From Chitinophaga pinensis (lineage in GTDB: Bacteria; Bacteroidota; Bacteroidia; UKL13-3): 36,029 bases of DNA. Made by a program: the position numbers and the translations under genes. A model generated the notes under the pieces. The model was given only the letters and a program-made list of their open reading frames with translations. It ran no database searches and was not told the origin of the DNA. Shown piece after piece: positions 16,533 through 26,028 of this stretch. The stretch is from the NCBI GenBank assembly GCA_945898275.1, contig CAMDHZ010000028.1:1-36029 (forward strand). The letters run 5' to 3'. Positions within the stretch are counted from its first letter, which is position 1; each line of letters begins with the position of its first letter.

Positions 16533-19500
16533 ATATCCTATGTATTATTAGCCAGTTTTATTGGCTTATTAATGCTCCTATATTTACTTTTTAGTAGTTA
16601 TAGATTTCAGAATTATATAGTTAATAAGACTTGTGAGTATGTTAATGAAACATACAAGACCCACATCAGTATTGGAGAAATTAGCTATGATGGTTGGACT
16701 TATTTCAGTCTGAGACGAGTTTTTTTAGGTGATCAAAAGCAGGATACCATGGCTTACGTTGGCAGGTTGCAATTTAATATTGCAGGTATTTCTAGCGATT
16801 CGGGTAAATTTACTTTAAGAGATGTTACCCTTGATGAAGGTGTTTGTAAAGTAACTACTTATAAAGATGGAACTTATTCACTGGATGTTGTAAATCTATT
16901 TTCCAATCCAAATGATACGATAAAAGACACTACAGCTCAGCCTTTTTGGCTAGAACTCAAAAATCTTGAAGTAATGAGTACTCGATTTTTATTGGTTGAT
17001 AGTACTTCAAAATTTGTTACAGAAGGATTTGACCCTTCAAATATGAATTTTAATGAGGTTAATTTTAGATCTAAAAAGTTTACCTTAATTGAGGATTCCC
17101 TCATTTTTGACGTTAAAAATTTTAGTTGTAAAGAAAAATGTGGCTTTGAAATAACCCGAATGAAAACTTTCGCTACGGTTTCGGCAAGTATTATTGAACT
17201 TAAAGACCTAGAGCTGGTAACGCCAAATAGTAAACTTAGAAACTACTTTAGTCTTAAATCTAAAGGTTGGGAGGCTTATGGAGATTTTATTTCTGATGTT
17301 AAGCTATCTGCTAAGCTTCGTCAAAGTGAGTTGGATATGCGTGACATTGCATTTTTTGCACCTCAGGTTAAAGAATATGCCTATAAAGCAAGAATAAGCG
17401 CAGATATAAATGGGTCTGTGGATAGACTTTCTGCTAAAAATGTACTTGCACTAGTAGGCAAGGAAACTAGGTTTACAGGAAATATTATGTTGAATGGGTT
17501 ACCCAACATTGAGGAGACCTTTATGGAAATTGGTGTTGATTACGCTTCATCAAACAAAGAAGAATTGTCTAAGATCATTGCAATGGAATTGCCAGATAAG
17601 ATTGCTGATTTAGGTACAATGGTTTATAAGGGAAAATTCACAGGATTTTATAAAGATTTTGTTACCTATGGGAATTTTGAAACTGCTTTTGGAAATGCCG
17701 AAACAGATTTAAACATGAAGCTTTCAGAAGAAACTATGCAATCTGCTTATTCGGGTAAACTTAAATTGATTGGGTTTAATTTAGGTGATTTACTAAATAT
17801 AAATCAAATGGGAAAAGTGAGCCTAACTGCTGAAATGATTGGAGAGGGCTTTTATTTGAACAGTGTTCAAACAAAGCTAACTGCTAACTTACAAAGCCTA
17901 GAACTTAATCATTACAATTATCATAATGCAGAATTAGTTGGAAACATTAGTAAAGGTGATGTGAACATGAACCTTAACCTAAATGATACCAATTTAGTCT
18001 TAAATAGTACTTTTCATTTGAACCTAAATAAGCCCTTTACACAAATACAAGGTGCAGGTTCTTTTAAACAAGCCAATTTAAAAGCATTAGGATTTACTGA
18101 TACTAAAATAAAAATGCAGACTGACTTTAATATTGATTTTAATTTCAAAGATTTAGATAATCATTATGGAGAAATGTCTTTAGATAATTTTCAATATGAA
18201 AAATCAGGATACACCTTTAGGGTAAATCAAATAAAATTAGAAAGTGAGAATGAGGACGGCGAAGTGATTAAGATAAACAGCGATTTTTTAAAAGCTGTTG
18301 TGAAGGGACAGGTTAATTTATCTGAGCTGCCAACTCAAATTAGTAATTGGTCAAAAACGTTCCTGTCCGATTTTATAAAACCAGAATTATATTTAAACAA
18401 AGAACAAGAATTTGAATTTAGTTTGAGCCTATTAAGCACAGCTAGCTTGTCTCCTTTGTTTTTTCCAGGATATAACTTAAGTAATTTAGAATTAGAAGGT
18501 AGTGTAAGCAGTAAAAATAAATCCTTTGAATTGGCAGGTTATGCTGGAAATATAAATTTAGAAGGTTACGTTTTGAACCAACTCACCTTTAGTTTAAATG
18601 AGGAATCTTTAACTAAAAGTGAAATGTTGCTTGGGTTTAACAGTTTTGGTAAACCAGATACTTTATTAATTGGTGATTTTGGCTTAAAGGCTGTGGCTTC
18701 GCCAAATCATTGGGATTTGCAATACTACATACGAGATAGTTTAAGTTTACTGCAAGGTGAATTTAAACATCAAATAGATTTCGAAAATGGAAGTGCCAAC
18801 ATTAATTTTATGGATTGTTGGGTTGGTTCAAACCAAAAAAAATGGGATATAAAAGAAGGCAAACACCTAAATATACAATTGGATAAAATCGAAGCCCAAA
18901 ACTTAGTCATATCAAAAGGCATGCAAAGTTTGACAATAGACGGCTTTTATGATTATTCAGGAAATAACAAAAACTTAAGCTGTAAACTAAATGATTTTAA
19001 TCTAAACTCTTTGAATGATTTTATAAAAGAGTTAGGTGTAGAATTTGGCGGAAATGCTGATGGTTATGTGGTTTATAAAAATTTTGGTGCACGTGATGTA
19101 GTTATCAGCGACCTTGATTTAAAAAACTTGTCACTTGATAAGGATACCTTGGGAGATTACAAACTAAGCATTGCATACAAAGAAGATGGTGAAGATTTAT
19201 TGATAGACTTAAAAGGCCTAAGTGGAAAAATTGCAAATCTAAAAGCCGTTGGTACCTATGATATTCCTGGAAATTACCTAAACTTAAAATGTGAATTTGA
19301 CCAATCTAAAATTGTGGCATTCCAAGCTTTTGTAAAGGATTATGTAAAACTATATAATGGGGAGGCTAGTTTAAATGCAATTTTAGAGGGCCCACTTGAT
19401 GATTTAAAACTAAATGGTTATTTAGACTTAAAAAATGTTGGGTTTCGGGTTGAATATTTAATGACCCAATACAAATTTGATATTGCAAAATTAATTCTAG

Positions 19501-20861
19501 ATAACAATCAGATAAAGATTTTACCTTTTAATATTACTGATGAAAAAGGTTCGGTTGCAAAGACTTCTGGTACAATTTCGCATGTAGGATTTAGTGATAT
19601 TAAATACCAAATTAAAGTTGGACAGTTTAAAAACTTTCAGGTGTTAAATACTACTCCAAAAGACAATGAATTATTTCATGGTTCGGCTTATGCAAGTGGA
19701 AGTTTCGAACTAAAGGGCGCTGATGATGATGTCTCCATGTACATTAAAGCAAGTGCAGAAAAAGGCACTAAGATTATCATAAATCCTTTTGGTGCGAGCA
19801 CAGAAACAGGTGAGTCATATTTGCATTTTGTTTCTTATGATACCATTCAAGCATTCACGGGAAGAAGTATTTCTCAAAAATATGGTGTGGGTGTTTATAT
19901 GGATATTACTGCAAATACAAATGCAGAAATTCAAGTAATTTTTGATGCGCAATCTGATGATAAAATTCGCGCAAAAGGAATTGGTAATATAAAAATGGAT
20001 TACCTGCCTGATGGTAATTTTACAATGAAAGGTGAATATACTTTAACAGAAGGAGAATATAGGTTTAGCGCACTAAATGTAGTGGCTAAAAAATTTGACC
20101 TTCAAATGGGAAGTTCTATTCTTTGGACTGGCGATCCTTTAAAAGGACGATTAAACATAACAGGGATTTATAAACTAAAGGCTACGGTTAATACTATTAT
20201 TAATATGAACTCGGCTTCTGATCCAAATGTTAGGGTGCCAGTAGATTGTTTGATTAAAATAAAGGGTCTTGTTGAGAAACCGGAAATAACCTTTGATATG
20301 GCCTTCCCTGAATTGCAAATTAATATTACTGGGGCAGCGGCCTCCGAGTTAAATGCAGTTGTGGCAAGTTTTAGAAAGGAGCCTGAAATGATGAACCAGC
20401 AAATGTTATTCTTATTAATATCAGGAAGCTTTGTTCCCATCAATAACTCAAATAACTCAAATGCTTCGAGTATAGGCAATCAAACCCTTTCTGATTTGAT
20501 AAGCAAGCAAGCTGCAAATTTATTGGGTAAAGCAATTCCTAATTTAGATGTTAGCATGGATGTTTTAACTGCTAGTGACCCTTCTAGAGGCCGAACGTAT
20601 GTGCTTTCTGCCACTAAAAGATTTTTAGATAATAGGTTAGAATTGCAAACAAGTCATGCACTTGATAATACCCAATACAATTATAGTTTAACCTACCAAG
20701 TGAAGAAAACAAGTCCAACCCGATTGAAATTATTTAATAAAACAGGATTTGACGCTATCTATAATCGAAATGTTGTTACTTCTGGATTTGGTCTTTATTA
20801 CAGAAGAGAATTTGATACCTTTCATGATTTTTTAAAACCAAGAAGTAGATTTATTTATTAG
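16512..20861 (+). CDS. tamB: TamB-family translocation and assembly module protein
   Basis: This very large AsmA/TamB-type protein spans the periplasm. The family moves lipid or helps insert outer-membrane proteins together with a BamA/TamA-type barrel. It has 1449 aa from the TTG at 16512. A longer frame from the TTG at 16458 overlaps tsaD and seems less likely. One N-terminal membrane helix (about 4-27, ISYVLLASFIGLLMLLYLLF) is followed by long beta-rich repeats, then the conserved C-terminal TamB (DUF490) domain. That domain includes MKGEYTLTEGEYRFSALNVV, ILWTGDPLKGRLNITGIYKL, PVDCLIKIKGLVEKPEITFD and QQMLFLLISGSFVPI. One GGTTCAAACC copy lies at 18825. Confidence 0.9.
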   Translation: MLKRFIKISYVLLASFIGLLMLLYLLFSSYRFQNYIVNKTCEYVNETYKTHISIGEISYDGWTYFSLRRVFLGDQKQDTMAYVGRLQFNIAGISSDSGKFTLRDVTLDEGVCKVTTYKDGTYSLDVVNLFSNPNDTIKDTTAQPFWLELKNLEVMSTRFLLVDSTSKFVTEGFDPSNMNFNEVNFRSKKFTLIEDSLIFDVKNFSCKEKCGFEITRMKTFATVSASIIELKDLELVTPNSKLRNYFSLKSKGWEAYGDFISDVKLSAKLRQSELDMRDIAFFAPQVKEYAYKARISADINGSVDRLSAKNVLALVGKETRFTGNIMLNGLPNIEETFMEIGVDYASSNKEELSKIIAMELPDKIADLGTMVYKGKFTGFYKDFVTYGNFETAFGNAETDLNMKLSEETMQSAYSGKLKLIGFNLGDLLNINQMGKVSLTAEMIGEGFYLNSVQTKLTANLQSLELNHYNYHNAELVGNISKGDVNMNLNLNDTNLVLNSTFHLNLNKPFTQIQGAGSFKQANLKALGFTDTKIKMQTDFNIDFNFKDLDNHYGEMSLDNFQYEKSGYTFRVNQIKLESENEDGEVIKINSDFLKAVVKGQVNLSELPTQISNWSKTFLSDFIKPELYLNKEQEFEFSLSLLSTASLSPLFFPGYNLSNLELEGSVSSKNKSFELAGYAGNINLEGYVLNQLTFSLNEESLTKSEMLLGFNSFGKPDTLLIGDFGLKAVASPNHWDLQYYIRDSLSLLQGEFKHQIDFENGSANINFMDCWVGSNQKKWDIKEGKHLNIQLDKIEAQNLVISKGMQSLTIDGFYDYSGNNKNLSCKLNDFNLNSLNDFIKELGVEFGGNADGYVVYKNFGARDVVISDLDLKNLSLDKDTLGDYKLSIAYKEDGEDLLIDLKGLSGKIANLKAVGTYDIPGNYLNLKCEFDQSKIVAFQAFVKDYVKLYNGEASLNAILEGPLDDLKLNGYLDLKNVGFRVEYLMTQYKFDIAKLILDNNQIKILPFNITDEKGSVAKTSGTISHVGFSDIKYQIKVGQFKNFQVLNTTPKDNELFHGSAYASGSFELKGADDDVSMYIKASAEKGTKIIINPFGASTETGESYLHFVSYDTIQAFTGRSISQKYGVGVYMDITANTNAEIQVIFDAQSDDKIRAKGIGNIKMDYLPDGNFTMKGEYTLTEGEYRFSALNVVAKKFDLQMGSSILWTGDPLKGRLNITGIYKLKATVNTIINMNSASDPNVRVPVDCLIKIKGLVEKPEITFDMAFPELQINITGAAASELNAVVASFRKEPEMMNQQMLFLLISGSFVPINNSNNSNASSIGNQTLSDLISKQAANLLGKAIPNLDVSMDVLTASDPSRGRTYVLSATKRFLDNRLELQTSHALDNTQYNYSLTYQVKKTSPTRLKLFNKTGFDAIYNRNVVTSGFGLYYRREFDTFHDFLKPRSRFIY

Positions 20862-20879
20862 TATTTAACCCTTTTACTT

Positions 20880-21821
20880 ATGATACCATCAGTAGATTTA
20901 GCCGACTTTTTAAACAATGATCCAATAAGGAAAAATGCATTTGTAAATGCCTTAGGTGCTGCCTATTCGGATATTGGATTTGTGGCTGTAAAAGGGCACT
21001 TGTTGACAGAAGACACGAATGAGAAGTTATATGCAGCTTGTCAAACTTTTTTTGCGTTACCTATTGATACGAAGTTAAAATATGAAATTCCAGGATTAGC
21101 TGGCCAAAGGGGTTATACCAGCTTTGGTAAAGAACATGCCAAAGGCAGAAATGAAGGAGATTTAAAAGAGTTTTGGCATTTTGGTCAAACCGTTATAGAT
21201 AAAGATCCAATAGGAGAGGAGTACCCTCAAAATGTGTTTGTAGAGGAGGTTCCCTCCTTTAATGAATTTGGTTTAAAAGCTTACCAACAATTAGAAGAAA
21301 CTGGAAGGTATATGTTAAGAGCAATTGCCTTGCATTTGGGTTTAGATGAATTTTTCTTTGATGATAAAATAAAGAATGGAAATAGCATCTTACGTCCAAT
21401 TCATTACCCGCCAATTACTGCTGAACCTAAAAGCGCCGTGAGGGCAGCAGAGCATGAGGATATAAACTTAATCACTTTACTGATGGGTGCAAGTGCTGAA
21501 GGATTGCAGGTACTGAATAAACAAAATGATTGGGTTAATATAACTGCCTTGCCTGATCAATTGGTGGTAAATGTAGGAGATATGTTACAGCGCCTTACAA
21601 ACAATGTTTTAAAAAGCACCACACATAGAGTAATTAATCCTCCTCGCGAAAAATGGCAAAGTTCTAGGTTTTCAATTCCGTTCTTTTTACATCCGCGCAG
21701 TGATATGAAATTAAATGTTTTGCCTAGTTGTGTTAGCGAAATCAATCCACCACAATATTTAGATATAACTGCTGGAGAATATTTGCAAGAAAGATTAAGA
21801 GAGATTGGTTTAAGCAAATAG
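20880..21821 (+). CDS. 2-oxoglutarate/Fe(II)-dependent oxygenase (isopenicillin N synthase-like)
   Basis: This is a 313-aa non-haem iron oxygenase of the isopenicillin-N-synthase-like family. The N-terminal DIOX_N-type region (about 2-120) includes DIGFVAVKGH and RGYTSFGKEHAKGRNEGDLK. The catalytic jelly-roll shows the iron triad His192-x-Asp194 (AAEHEDINLITLL) and His249 (STTHRVINPP). Arg263-Phe-Ser265 (RFSIPFF) is the 2-oxoglutarate-binding RxS motif. The substrate is unknown; relatives act on diverse metabolites. It lies 18 bases after tamB and 6 bases before a membrane-protein gene, so it may be co-transcribed with both. Confidence 0.88.
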   Translation: MIPSVDLADFLNNDPIRKNAFVNALGAAYSDIGFVAVKGHLLTEDTNEKLYAACQTFFALPIDTKLKYEIPGLAGQRGYTSFGKEHAKGRNEGDLKEFWHFGQTVIDKDPIGEEYPQNVFVEEVPSFNEFGLKAYQQLEETGRYMLRAIALHLGLDEFFFDDKIKNGNSILRPIHYPPITAEPKSAVRAAEHEDINLITLLMGASAEGLQVLNKQNDWVNITALPDQLVVNVGDMLQRLTNNVLKSTTHRVINPPREKWQSSRFSIPFFLHPRSDMKLNVLPSCVSEINPPQYLDITAGEYLQERLREIGLSK

Positions 21822-21827
21822 GAAATC

Positions 21828-23261
21828 ATGCGTTTCATACATTTACTTTTTTTCCTATTGTATGGAATGGTGTCTATTCTAAATCATTACTTTCTACGAA
21901 GTGCAGGTCTAGATTATGGATTATCAAATCAGGCCTTATACTTATATGCACATGCAAAGTCTCCAATGGTTACCATGCTTTTGGGAGAGCAGCAAGTTTA
22001 CCATTACATGGGATTGCATGTAAGTATTTGGGTGCCCTTATTGTCTCAATTCTATTGGATTTTTGGCTCCTATACCTTGTTAATTTTCCAAAATATATTC
22101 TTGATTTTTGGAGCTGTAGGGTTGGGTAAAACAGCTGCCTTATTTAAGTATAATTCTATTGAACAAACCTTGGTTCAAATCCATTACTATGTTTTTTTTG
22201 GCATTTATGCCGCACTTGCAAACGATTATCACGATAATGTGATTGCTGCAAGCTTTTTGCCTTGGTTAATTTTTGGGTATTTAAAACCCAATAAACCCAT
22301 TTTTTGGATAGCCTTTTTTGCCATGCTTTTCTCCAAAGAGAACATATCCATTTGGTTAATTGCCATAGCTTTTGGATTAATCATTTTACGAATTGAAAAA
22401 GATAGATTTCAAAAGTTTTTACCGATTTGGATGATTGCGATTAGCGTAATTTGGTTCATAACTTGTTCCTATTGGATAATGCCGCACTTTAGCCATACGG
22501 GTAAATTTGAGCAATTGAACCGTTTTTCGCATCTAGGAAAAAGTCTGCCAGAAATAGTTAAACATGTTTTTTCCAATCCTTTAAAAATGTTGAGCATGTT
22601 TTTTAAAAGTCATGTTTCACCAGACGCTGAAGAGGTTATTAAGCAAGAGTTTCTATTGGCATTGTTGGTTTCTGGCGCTTGGTTATGCATTTTAAGGCCT
22701 GCTTTTTTAGTAATGGCTTTACCATTGCTCATGCAAAAACTTTGGAATAAAGAAACAGCATTTTGGGGAGTAACCTACCATTATCAAGTAGAGTTTGCGG
22801 CACTTATTTCATTGGCATTGATTATTGCATTAAAGGCCGTATCTCCAAAATATAGAGTTTGGTTGATTGCAATTATTTGCAGCTGTGCTTTGGTTCAAAC
22901 CGTAACCCTAATTCAAAAAAGAATGGCTTTTTTTGAACCCAAAAAAGAGAATTTGTTTGACCCAAACCATTACAAACCTGAAATTAATACCCACAAGGTA
23001 AGAGCATTTTTAACCCAAATAGATGAGAAGGAAAAGGTTTGTGCTCAAGCCAACTTCTTGCCACATTTAGCCAACAGAGAAGAAGCCTATCATTTTCCTT
23101 ATTTCGAAAAGGCAAATCTCATCATTATGAGTAAAAATGCAGGTAGTTATTATCCATGTTCCCCAGAAAAGGGAATGCACTTATTAGATTCTTTGAAAGA
23201 TTCAAAAGGATGGGAAATTATTCCCAATCCTAATGAGTTAATTATCTTAAGAAGGAAGTGA
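21828..23261 (+). CDS. DUF2079-family polytopic membrane protein
   Basis: This 477-aa integral membrane protein has about nine to eleven hydrophobic helices through residue about 350 and a soluble C-terminal tail. The N-terminal LRSAGLDYGLSNQALYLYAH, the YHYMGLHVSIWVPLLSQFYW segment and the FAMLFSKENISIWLIAI segment match DUF2079, a family distantly related to GT-C type glycosyltransferases/mannosyltransferases. The conserved acidic Asp in GLDYGL and Glu in SKEN would fit a GT-C active site, but activity is unproven. Its last 15 bases overlap the end of the convergent kinase gene. It contains a GGTTCAAACC copy at 22892. Confidence 0.8.
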   Translation: MRFIHLLFFLLYGMVSILNHYFLRSAGLDYGLSNQALYLYAHAKSPMVTMLLGEQQVYHYMGLHVSIWVPLLSQFYWIFGSYTLLIFQNIFLIFGAVGLGKTAALFKYNSIEQTLVQIHYYVFFGIYAALANDYHDNVIAASFLPWLIFGYLKPNKPIFWIAFFAMLFSKENISIWLIAIAFGLIILRIEKDRFQKFLPIWMIAISVIWFITCSYWIMPHFSHTGKFEQLNRFSHLGKSLPEIVKHVFSNPLKMLSMFFKSHVSPDAEEVIKQEFLLALLVSGAWLCILRPAFLVMALPLLMQKLWNKETAFWGVTYHYQVEFAALISLALIIALKAVSPKYRVWLIAIICSCALVQTVTLIQKRMAFFEPKKENLFDPNHYKPEINTHKVRAFLTQIDEKEKVCAQANFLPHLANREEAYHFPYFEKANLIIMSKNAGSYYPCSPEKGMHLLDSLKDSKGWEIIPNPNELIILRRK

Positions 23262-24116
23262 ATTTGATTCTTTAAGGTGAAAGTTTACTAAATCTTCTAG
23301 TGGAGATTTAATAACCTTGCCCACATGCATGTCATAGCTTAAAGCAACTTCTTCTAATATTTCCTTGAAAATAAAGCCAACTGAGCCCACACAATTAAAT
23401 TTATAATTTTTGTAATCAGGGTATTTAATAACCAAGTTTTTAAAGAAATCTCTAAAAGAATCTCTTACTTTATTTTTGATATAAGGATGGGTTACATATT
23501 CATCTGCGAATTTGCAAAAATTGGCTAAATAACGATTTGGAAATTGAGTTGTATAAAGGGTGTGAAATATTTGTTCGTTATCAATAATTTGAAATCGCTC
23601 ACTAAACCTTGCAGCTAATTCTGGCTCTAATCTACCGCGCATAAAGTCACGTACAATTTTTTTTCCAATGTATGAACCTGAACCTTCATCTCCTAGTAAA
23701 TAACCTAAGGAATCTATGTTTAAGGATACATCATTCCCGTCATACAAACAAGTATTTGTGCCTGTTCCAAGAATGGCAGCAAAGCCAGTAGCATTGCCTA
23801 ATAAGGCACGGGCAGAAGCCAATAAATCATGACCTACAAATAGTATATCTGTTTTTGGGAATGAACGCAAAAGTGCCTTTCTAACAATTTCTTTCTTTTC
23901 TGGTGTGCTGCAACCTGCGCCATAAAAATGAACCTCACTTACAGCACTTGCGTCTAAATCTTTTAATAAATTTTCTGATAATGAATAATAGATTGCTTCT
24001 GTATCTATGAAATAGGGATTATATCCAATGGTGTGAAATATTTTTTTATCAGACCCATCTTTATGCACCAAGCACCAATCTGTTTTCGTTGAACCACTAT
24101 CTGCAATTAATAACAT
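23247..24116 (-). CDS. BadF/BadG-type ATPase, N-acetylglucosamine kinase-like
   Basis: This is an ASKHA-fold sugar kinase of the BadF/BadG/BcrA/BcrD family, 289 aa, most like eukaryotic-type N-acetylglucosamine kinases. The phosphate-1 loop ADSGSTKTDWCLV lies at the extreme N-terminus (5-17). ILGTGTNTCLYDG (phosphate-2 or sugar site) and GYLLGDEGSGSYIGKK follow. The likely role is phosphorylating N-acetylglucosamine or another amino sugar during cell-wall recycling; the substrate is inferred from the family. The ATG at 24116 is well supported. The 3' end overlaps the convergent DUF2079 gene by 15 bases. Confidence 0.84.
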   Translation of the reverse strand: MLLIADSGSTKTDWCLVHKDGSDKKIFHTIGYNPYFIDTEAIYYSLSENLLKDLDASAVSEVHFYGAGCSTPEKKEIVRKALLRSFPKTDILFVGHDLLASARALLGNATGFAAILGTGTNTCLYDGNDVSLNIDSLGYLLGDEGSGSYIGKKIVRDFMRGRLEPELAARFSERFQIIDNEQIFHTLYTTQFPNRYLANFCKFADEYVTHPYIKNKVRDSFRDFFKNLVIKYPDYKNYKFNCVGSVGFIFKEILEEVALSYDMHVGKVIKSPLEDLVNFHLKESNSLPS

Positions 24117-24232
24117 AATTTGATTTTATTTACACGAGTATATTAAAATGGATTTGATTGCCCAAATGATAAATGTATTCAAGTTAAAAAAAAGATTAAA
24201 AGTCACGAAGTCAAAGTATTATAAAAATGTCA

Positions 24233-24263
24233 TTGAAATTAGATTTTTCAATACTTATCATTG
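24233..24263 (+). promoter_or_regulatory. Probable promoter of the aminotransferase gene
   Basis: TTG (24233-24235), 20 bases, then TATCATTG (24256-24263) fits the Bacteroidota promoter with one mismatch. The in-frame TTG at 24261 lies inside this element, which favours the ATG at 24285 as the true start. The rest of the 168-base divergent gap shows no gene. Confidence 0.5.
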
Positions 24264-24284
24264 ATTTTCGTAAGCCTACACACT

Positions 24285-25439
24285 ATGATTTTTTCCGGAA
24301 CAGTTAAGAGCAAATTACCCAATACAGGAACTACTATATTCTCTGTTATGACTGCACTTGCTCAAGAACACAAATCTATTAATTTAGCGCAAGGTTTCCC
24401 TGACTTTGCATGCAGTAAAGAATTGATTTCACTTGTTAATAAGTATATGGTTAAAGGTTTGAACCAATATGCTCCAATGCCGGGTGTTATGAAACTGCGC
24501 GAAAGAATTGCAGAAAAAACAGAAAAGCTTTATGGTGCTAAATTTGACCCAGACAAAGAAATTACAATTACCCCAGGAGGAACTCATGCAATTTATGCCG
24601 CAATTAGCGCGGTAGTAGGAGAGGGCGATGAAGTTGTAGTTTTAGAACCATGTTATGATAGTTATGTGCCTGCCATTTCCTTAAATGGAGCAAAAGCAGT
24701 TTTCTATGAACTAAAATATCCAGATTACAAAGTGGATTGGGAAGAGGTTAAAAAGTTGATTAATTTCAAAACCCGCATGATTATGATTAATACTCCTCAT
24801 AATCCTACAGGTGCTATTTTAACTGATCAGGATATGTTAAAGCTTCAAAAAATATTAGACAATACAGATGTAATTGTATTGAGTGATGAAGTATATGAAC
24901 ACATTATTTTTGATAAACAAATCCATCAAAGTGTGGCTAGGTTTCCTAAATTATCGGAACGAAGTATCATTATAAGTAGTTTTGGAAAGACCTATCACAC
25001 TACAGGCTGGAAAATGGGGTATGTATTAGCTCCAGAAAATATTACCAAAGAAATAAGGAAGGTACATCAATTTATGGCCTTTAGTGCCAATACGCCTATT
25101 CAATATGCTTTGGCAGATTATTTAGAAAATGAAGCTGCATATTTATCACTTGGGCAGTTTTATGAAGAAAAACGAAACTACTTTCAAAAGCTGGTTCGAG
25201 GTTCAAATTTTAAAATTTTGCCTTGTCATGGTAGTTATTTTCAATTGCTAAATTATGCTAAAATTACCCAAGAACGGGATATAGAATTTGCCGCTCGCTT
25301 AACCAAAGAACATAAAATTGCTAGTATTCCTACCTCGGTTTTTTACCATAAAAACAATGACAATAATGTTTTGAGGTTTTGTTTTGCTAAGGAAAACGAA
25401 ACTTTGGAAAAGGCAGCAGAACAATTGATGAAAGTTTAG
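24285..25439 (+). CDS. PLP-dependent aminotransferase (methionine/kynurenine type)
   Basis: This is a class I/II fold-type-I aminotransferase, 384 aa from the ATG at 24285. The motif INLAQGFPDF marks the methionine aminotransferase/kynurenine aminotransferase group (E. coli YbdL-like). Visible cofactor residues are Asn173 in NTPHNPTG, Asp201 in LSDEVYEH, and the Schiff-base Lys235 in SFGKTYHTTGWKMGY. The C-terminal Arg in NNVLRFCFAK fits carboxylate binding. It probably transaminates methionine or aromatic amino acids; the exact substrate is not readable. A GGTTTGAACC copy (24456) falls within GLNQYAP. Confidence 0.88.
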   Translation: MIFSGTVKSKLPNTGTTIFSVMTALAQEHKSINLAQGFPDFACSKELISLVNKYMVKGLNQYAPMPGVMKLRERIAEKTEKLYGAKFDPDKEITITPGGTHAIYAAISAVVGEGDEVVVLEPCYDSYVPAISLNGAKAVFYELKYPDYKVDWEEVKKLINFKTRMIMINTPHNPTGAILTDQDMLKLQKILDNTDVIVLSDEVYEHIIFDKQIHQSVARFPKLSERSIIISSFGKTYHTTGWKMGYVLAPENITKEIRKVHQFMAFSANTPIQYALADYLENEAAYLSLGQFYEEKRNYFQKLVRGSNFKILPCHGSYFQLLNYAKITQERDIEFAARLTKEHKIASIPTSVFYHKNNDNNVLRFCFAKENETLEKAAEQLMKV

Positions 25440-25478
25440 CTTGCTGATTTTATTCAGTTATTTAATTGACTGTCATCA

Positions 25479-25509
25479 TTGAATCTAGTTTTAGTCTGGT
25501 TTAAGTTTG
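25479..25509 (+). promoter_or_regulatory. Bacteroidota-type promoter of the CBS-domain gene
   Basis: TTG (25479-25481), 20 bases, then TAAGTTTG (25502-25509) match the TTG ... TAnnTTTG consensus exactly. Transcription would start about 10 bases before the ATG at 25527. The TTG at 25479 that opens the longest frame is thus the upstream promoter element and not a start codon. Confidence 0.65.
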
Positions 25510-25526
25510 AGTATAAATTTCAAACA

Positions 25527-25991
25527 ATGACCCAAGCACGAGTTAAATCAATCATGACTGATGAAAACATTATTGTTGCATCAGTTAACAACACAATCAG
25601 TGAAGCAATTCACTTTTTTGCAAACAAACATTTACAACATCTTCCAGTTTTAGATGGAGAAAATTTGATTGGAATCATAAGTGTTAATGATGTTGTTCAC
25701 CTTACTGCCCAAATGCTGGCAAATGGCGAATTTATCAGCAAAGAGGTACTCAATAATAAGTATGCTCTAAAAGATATTATGACACCTAATCCAGTTTGGG
25801 TTGCACCAGAAACTAGTATTGCTGATGCTTTAAGTATTTTGGTTAAAGGAAACATCCAATGCTTGCCAATTTGTGTAGAGAACAAATTAGTGGGAATACT
25901 TAGCAGCAAAGATTTAATCAAATTATATGCTAGAGAAGAGAATCCTCCTCATACAAATTTTGAAATTAGTACACCCGGCTTTGGAATATAA
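25527..25991 (+). CDS. Protein with two CBS domains
   Basis: This is a small stand-alone Bateman module of 154 aa. Two CBS domains cover about 5-60 (SIMTDENIIVASVNNTISEA, LQHLPVLDGENLIGIISVND) and about 82-138 (DIMTPNPVWVAPETSIADAL, IQCLPICVENKLVGILSSKD). Paired CBS domains bind adenosine nucleotides such as AMP, ATP or NAD and usually act as sensors. No effector domain is attached, so the partner is unknown. The start is set at the ATG at 25527 because the promoter occupies 25479-25509. It converges on accA with a 37-base gap and no obvious terminator. Confidence 0.85.
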   Translation: MTQARVKSIMTDENIIVASVNNTISEAIHFFANKHLQHLPVLDGENLIGIISVNDVVHLTAQMLANGEFISKEVLNNKYALKDIMTPNPVWVAPETSIADALSILVKGNIQCLPICVENKLVGILSSKDLIKLYAREENPPHTNFEISTPGFGI

Positions 25992-26028
25992 AGCAGAATG
26001 TACTAATTCCTTTAAGAGTTTGCTTAAT

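Noticed and set aside
25479-25526. N-terminal extension of the CBS protein from a TTG at 25479
   Set aside because: This TTG is the upstream element of a perfect consensus promoter, so it cannot also be a translated start.
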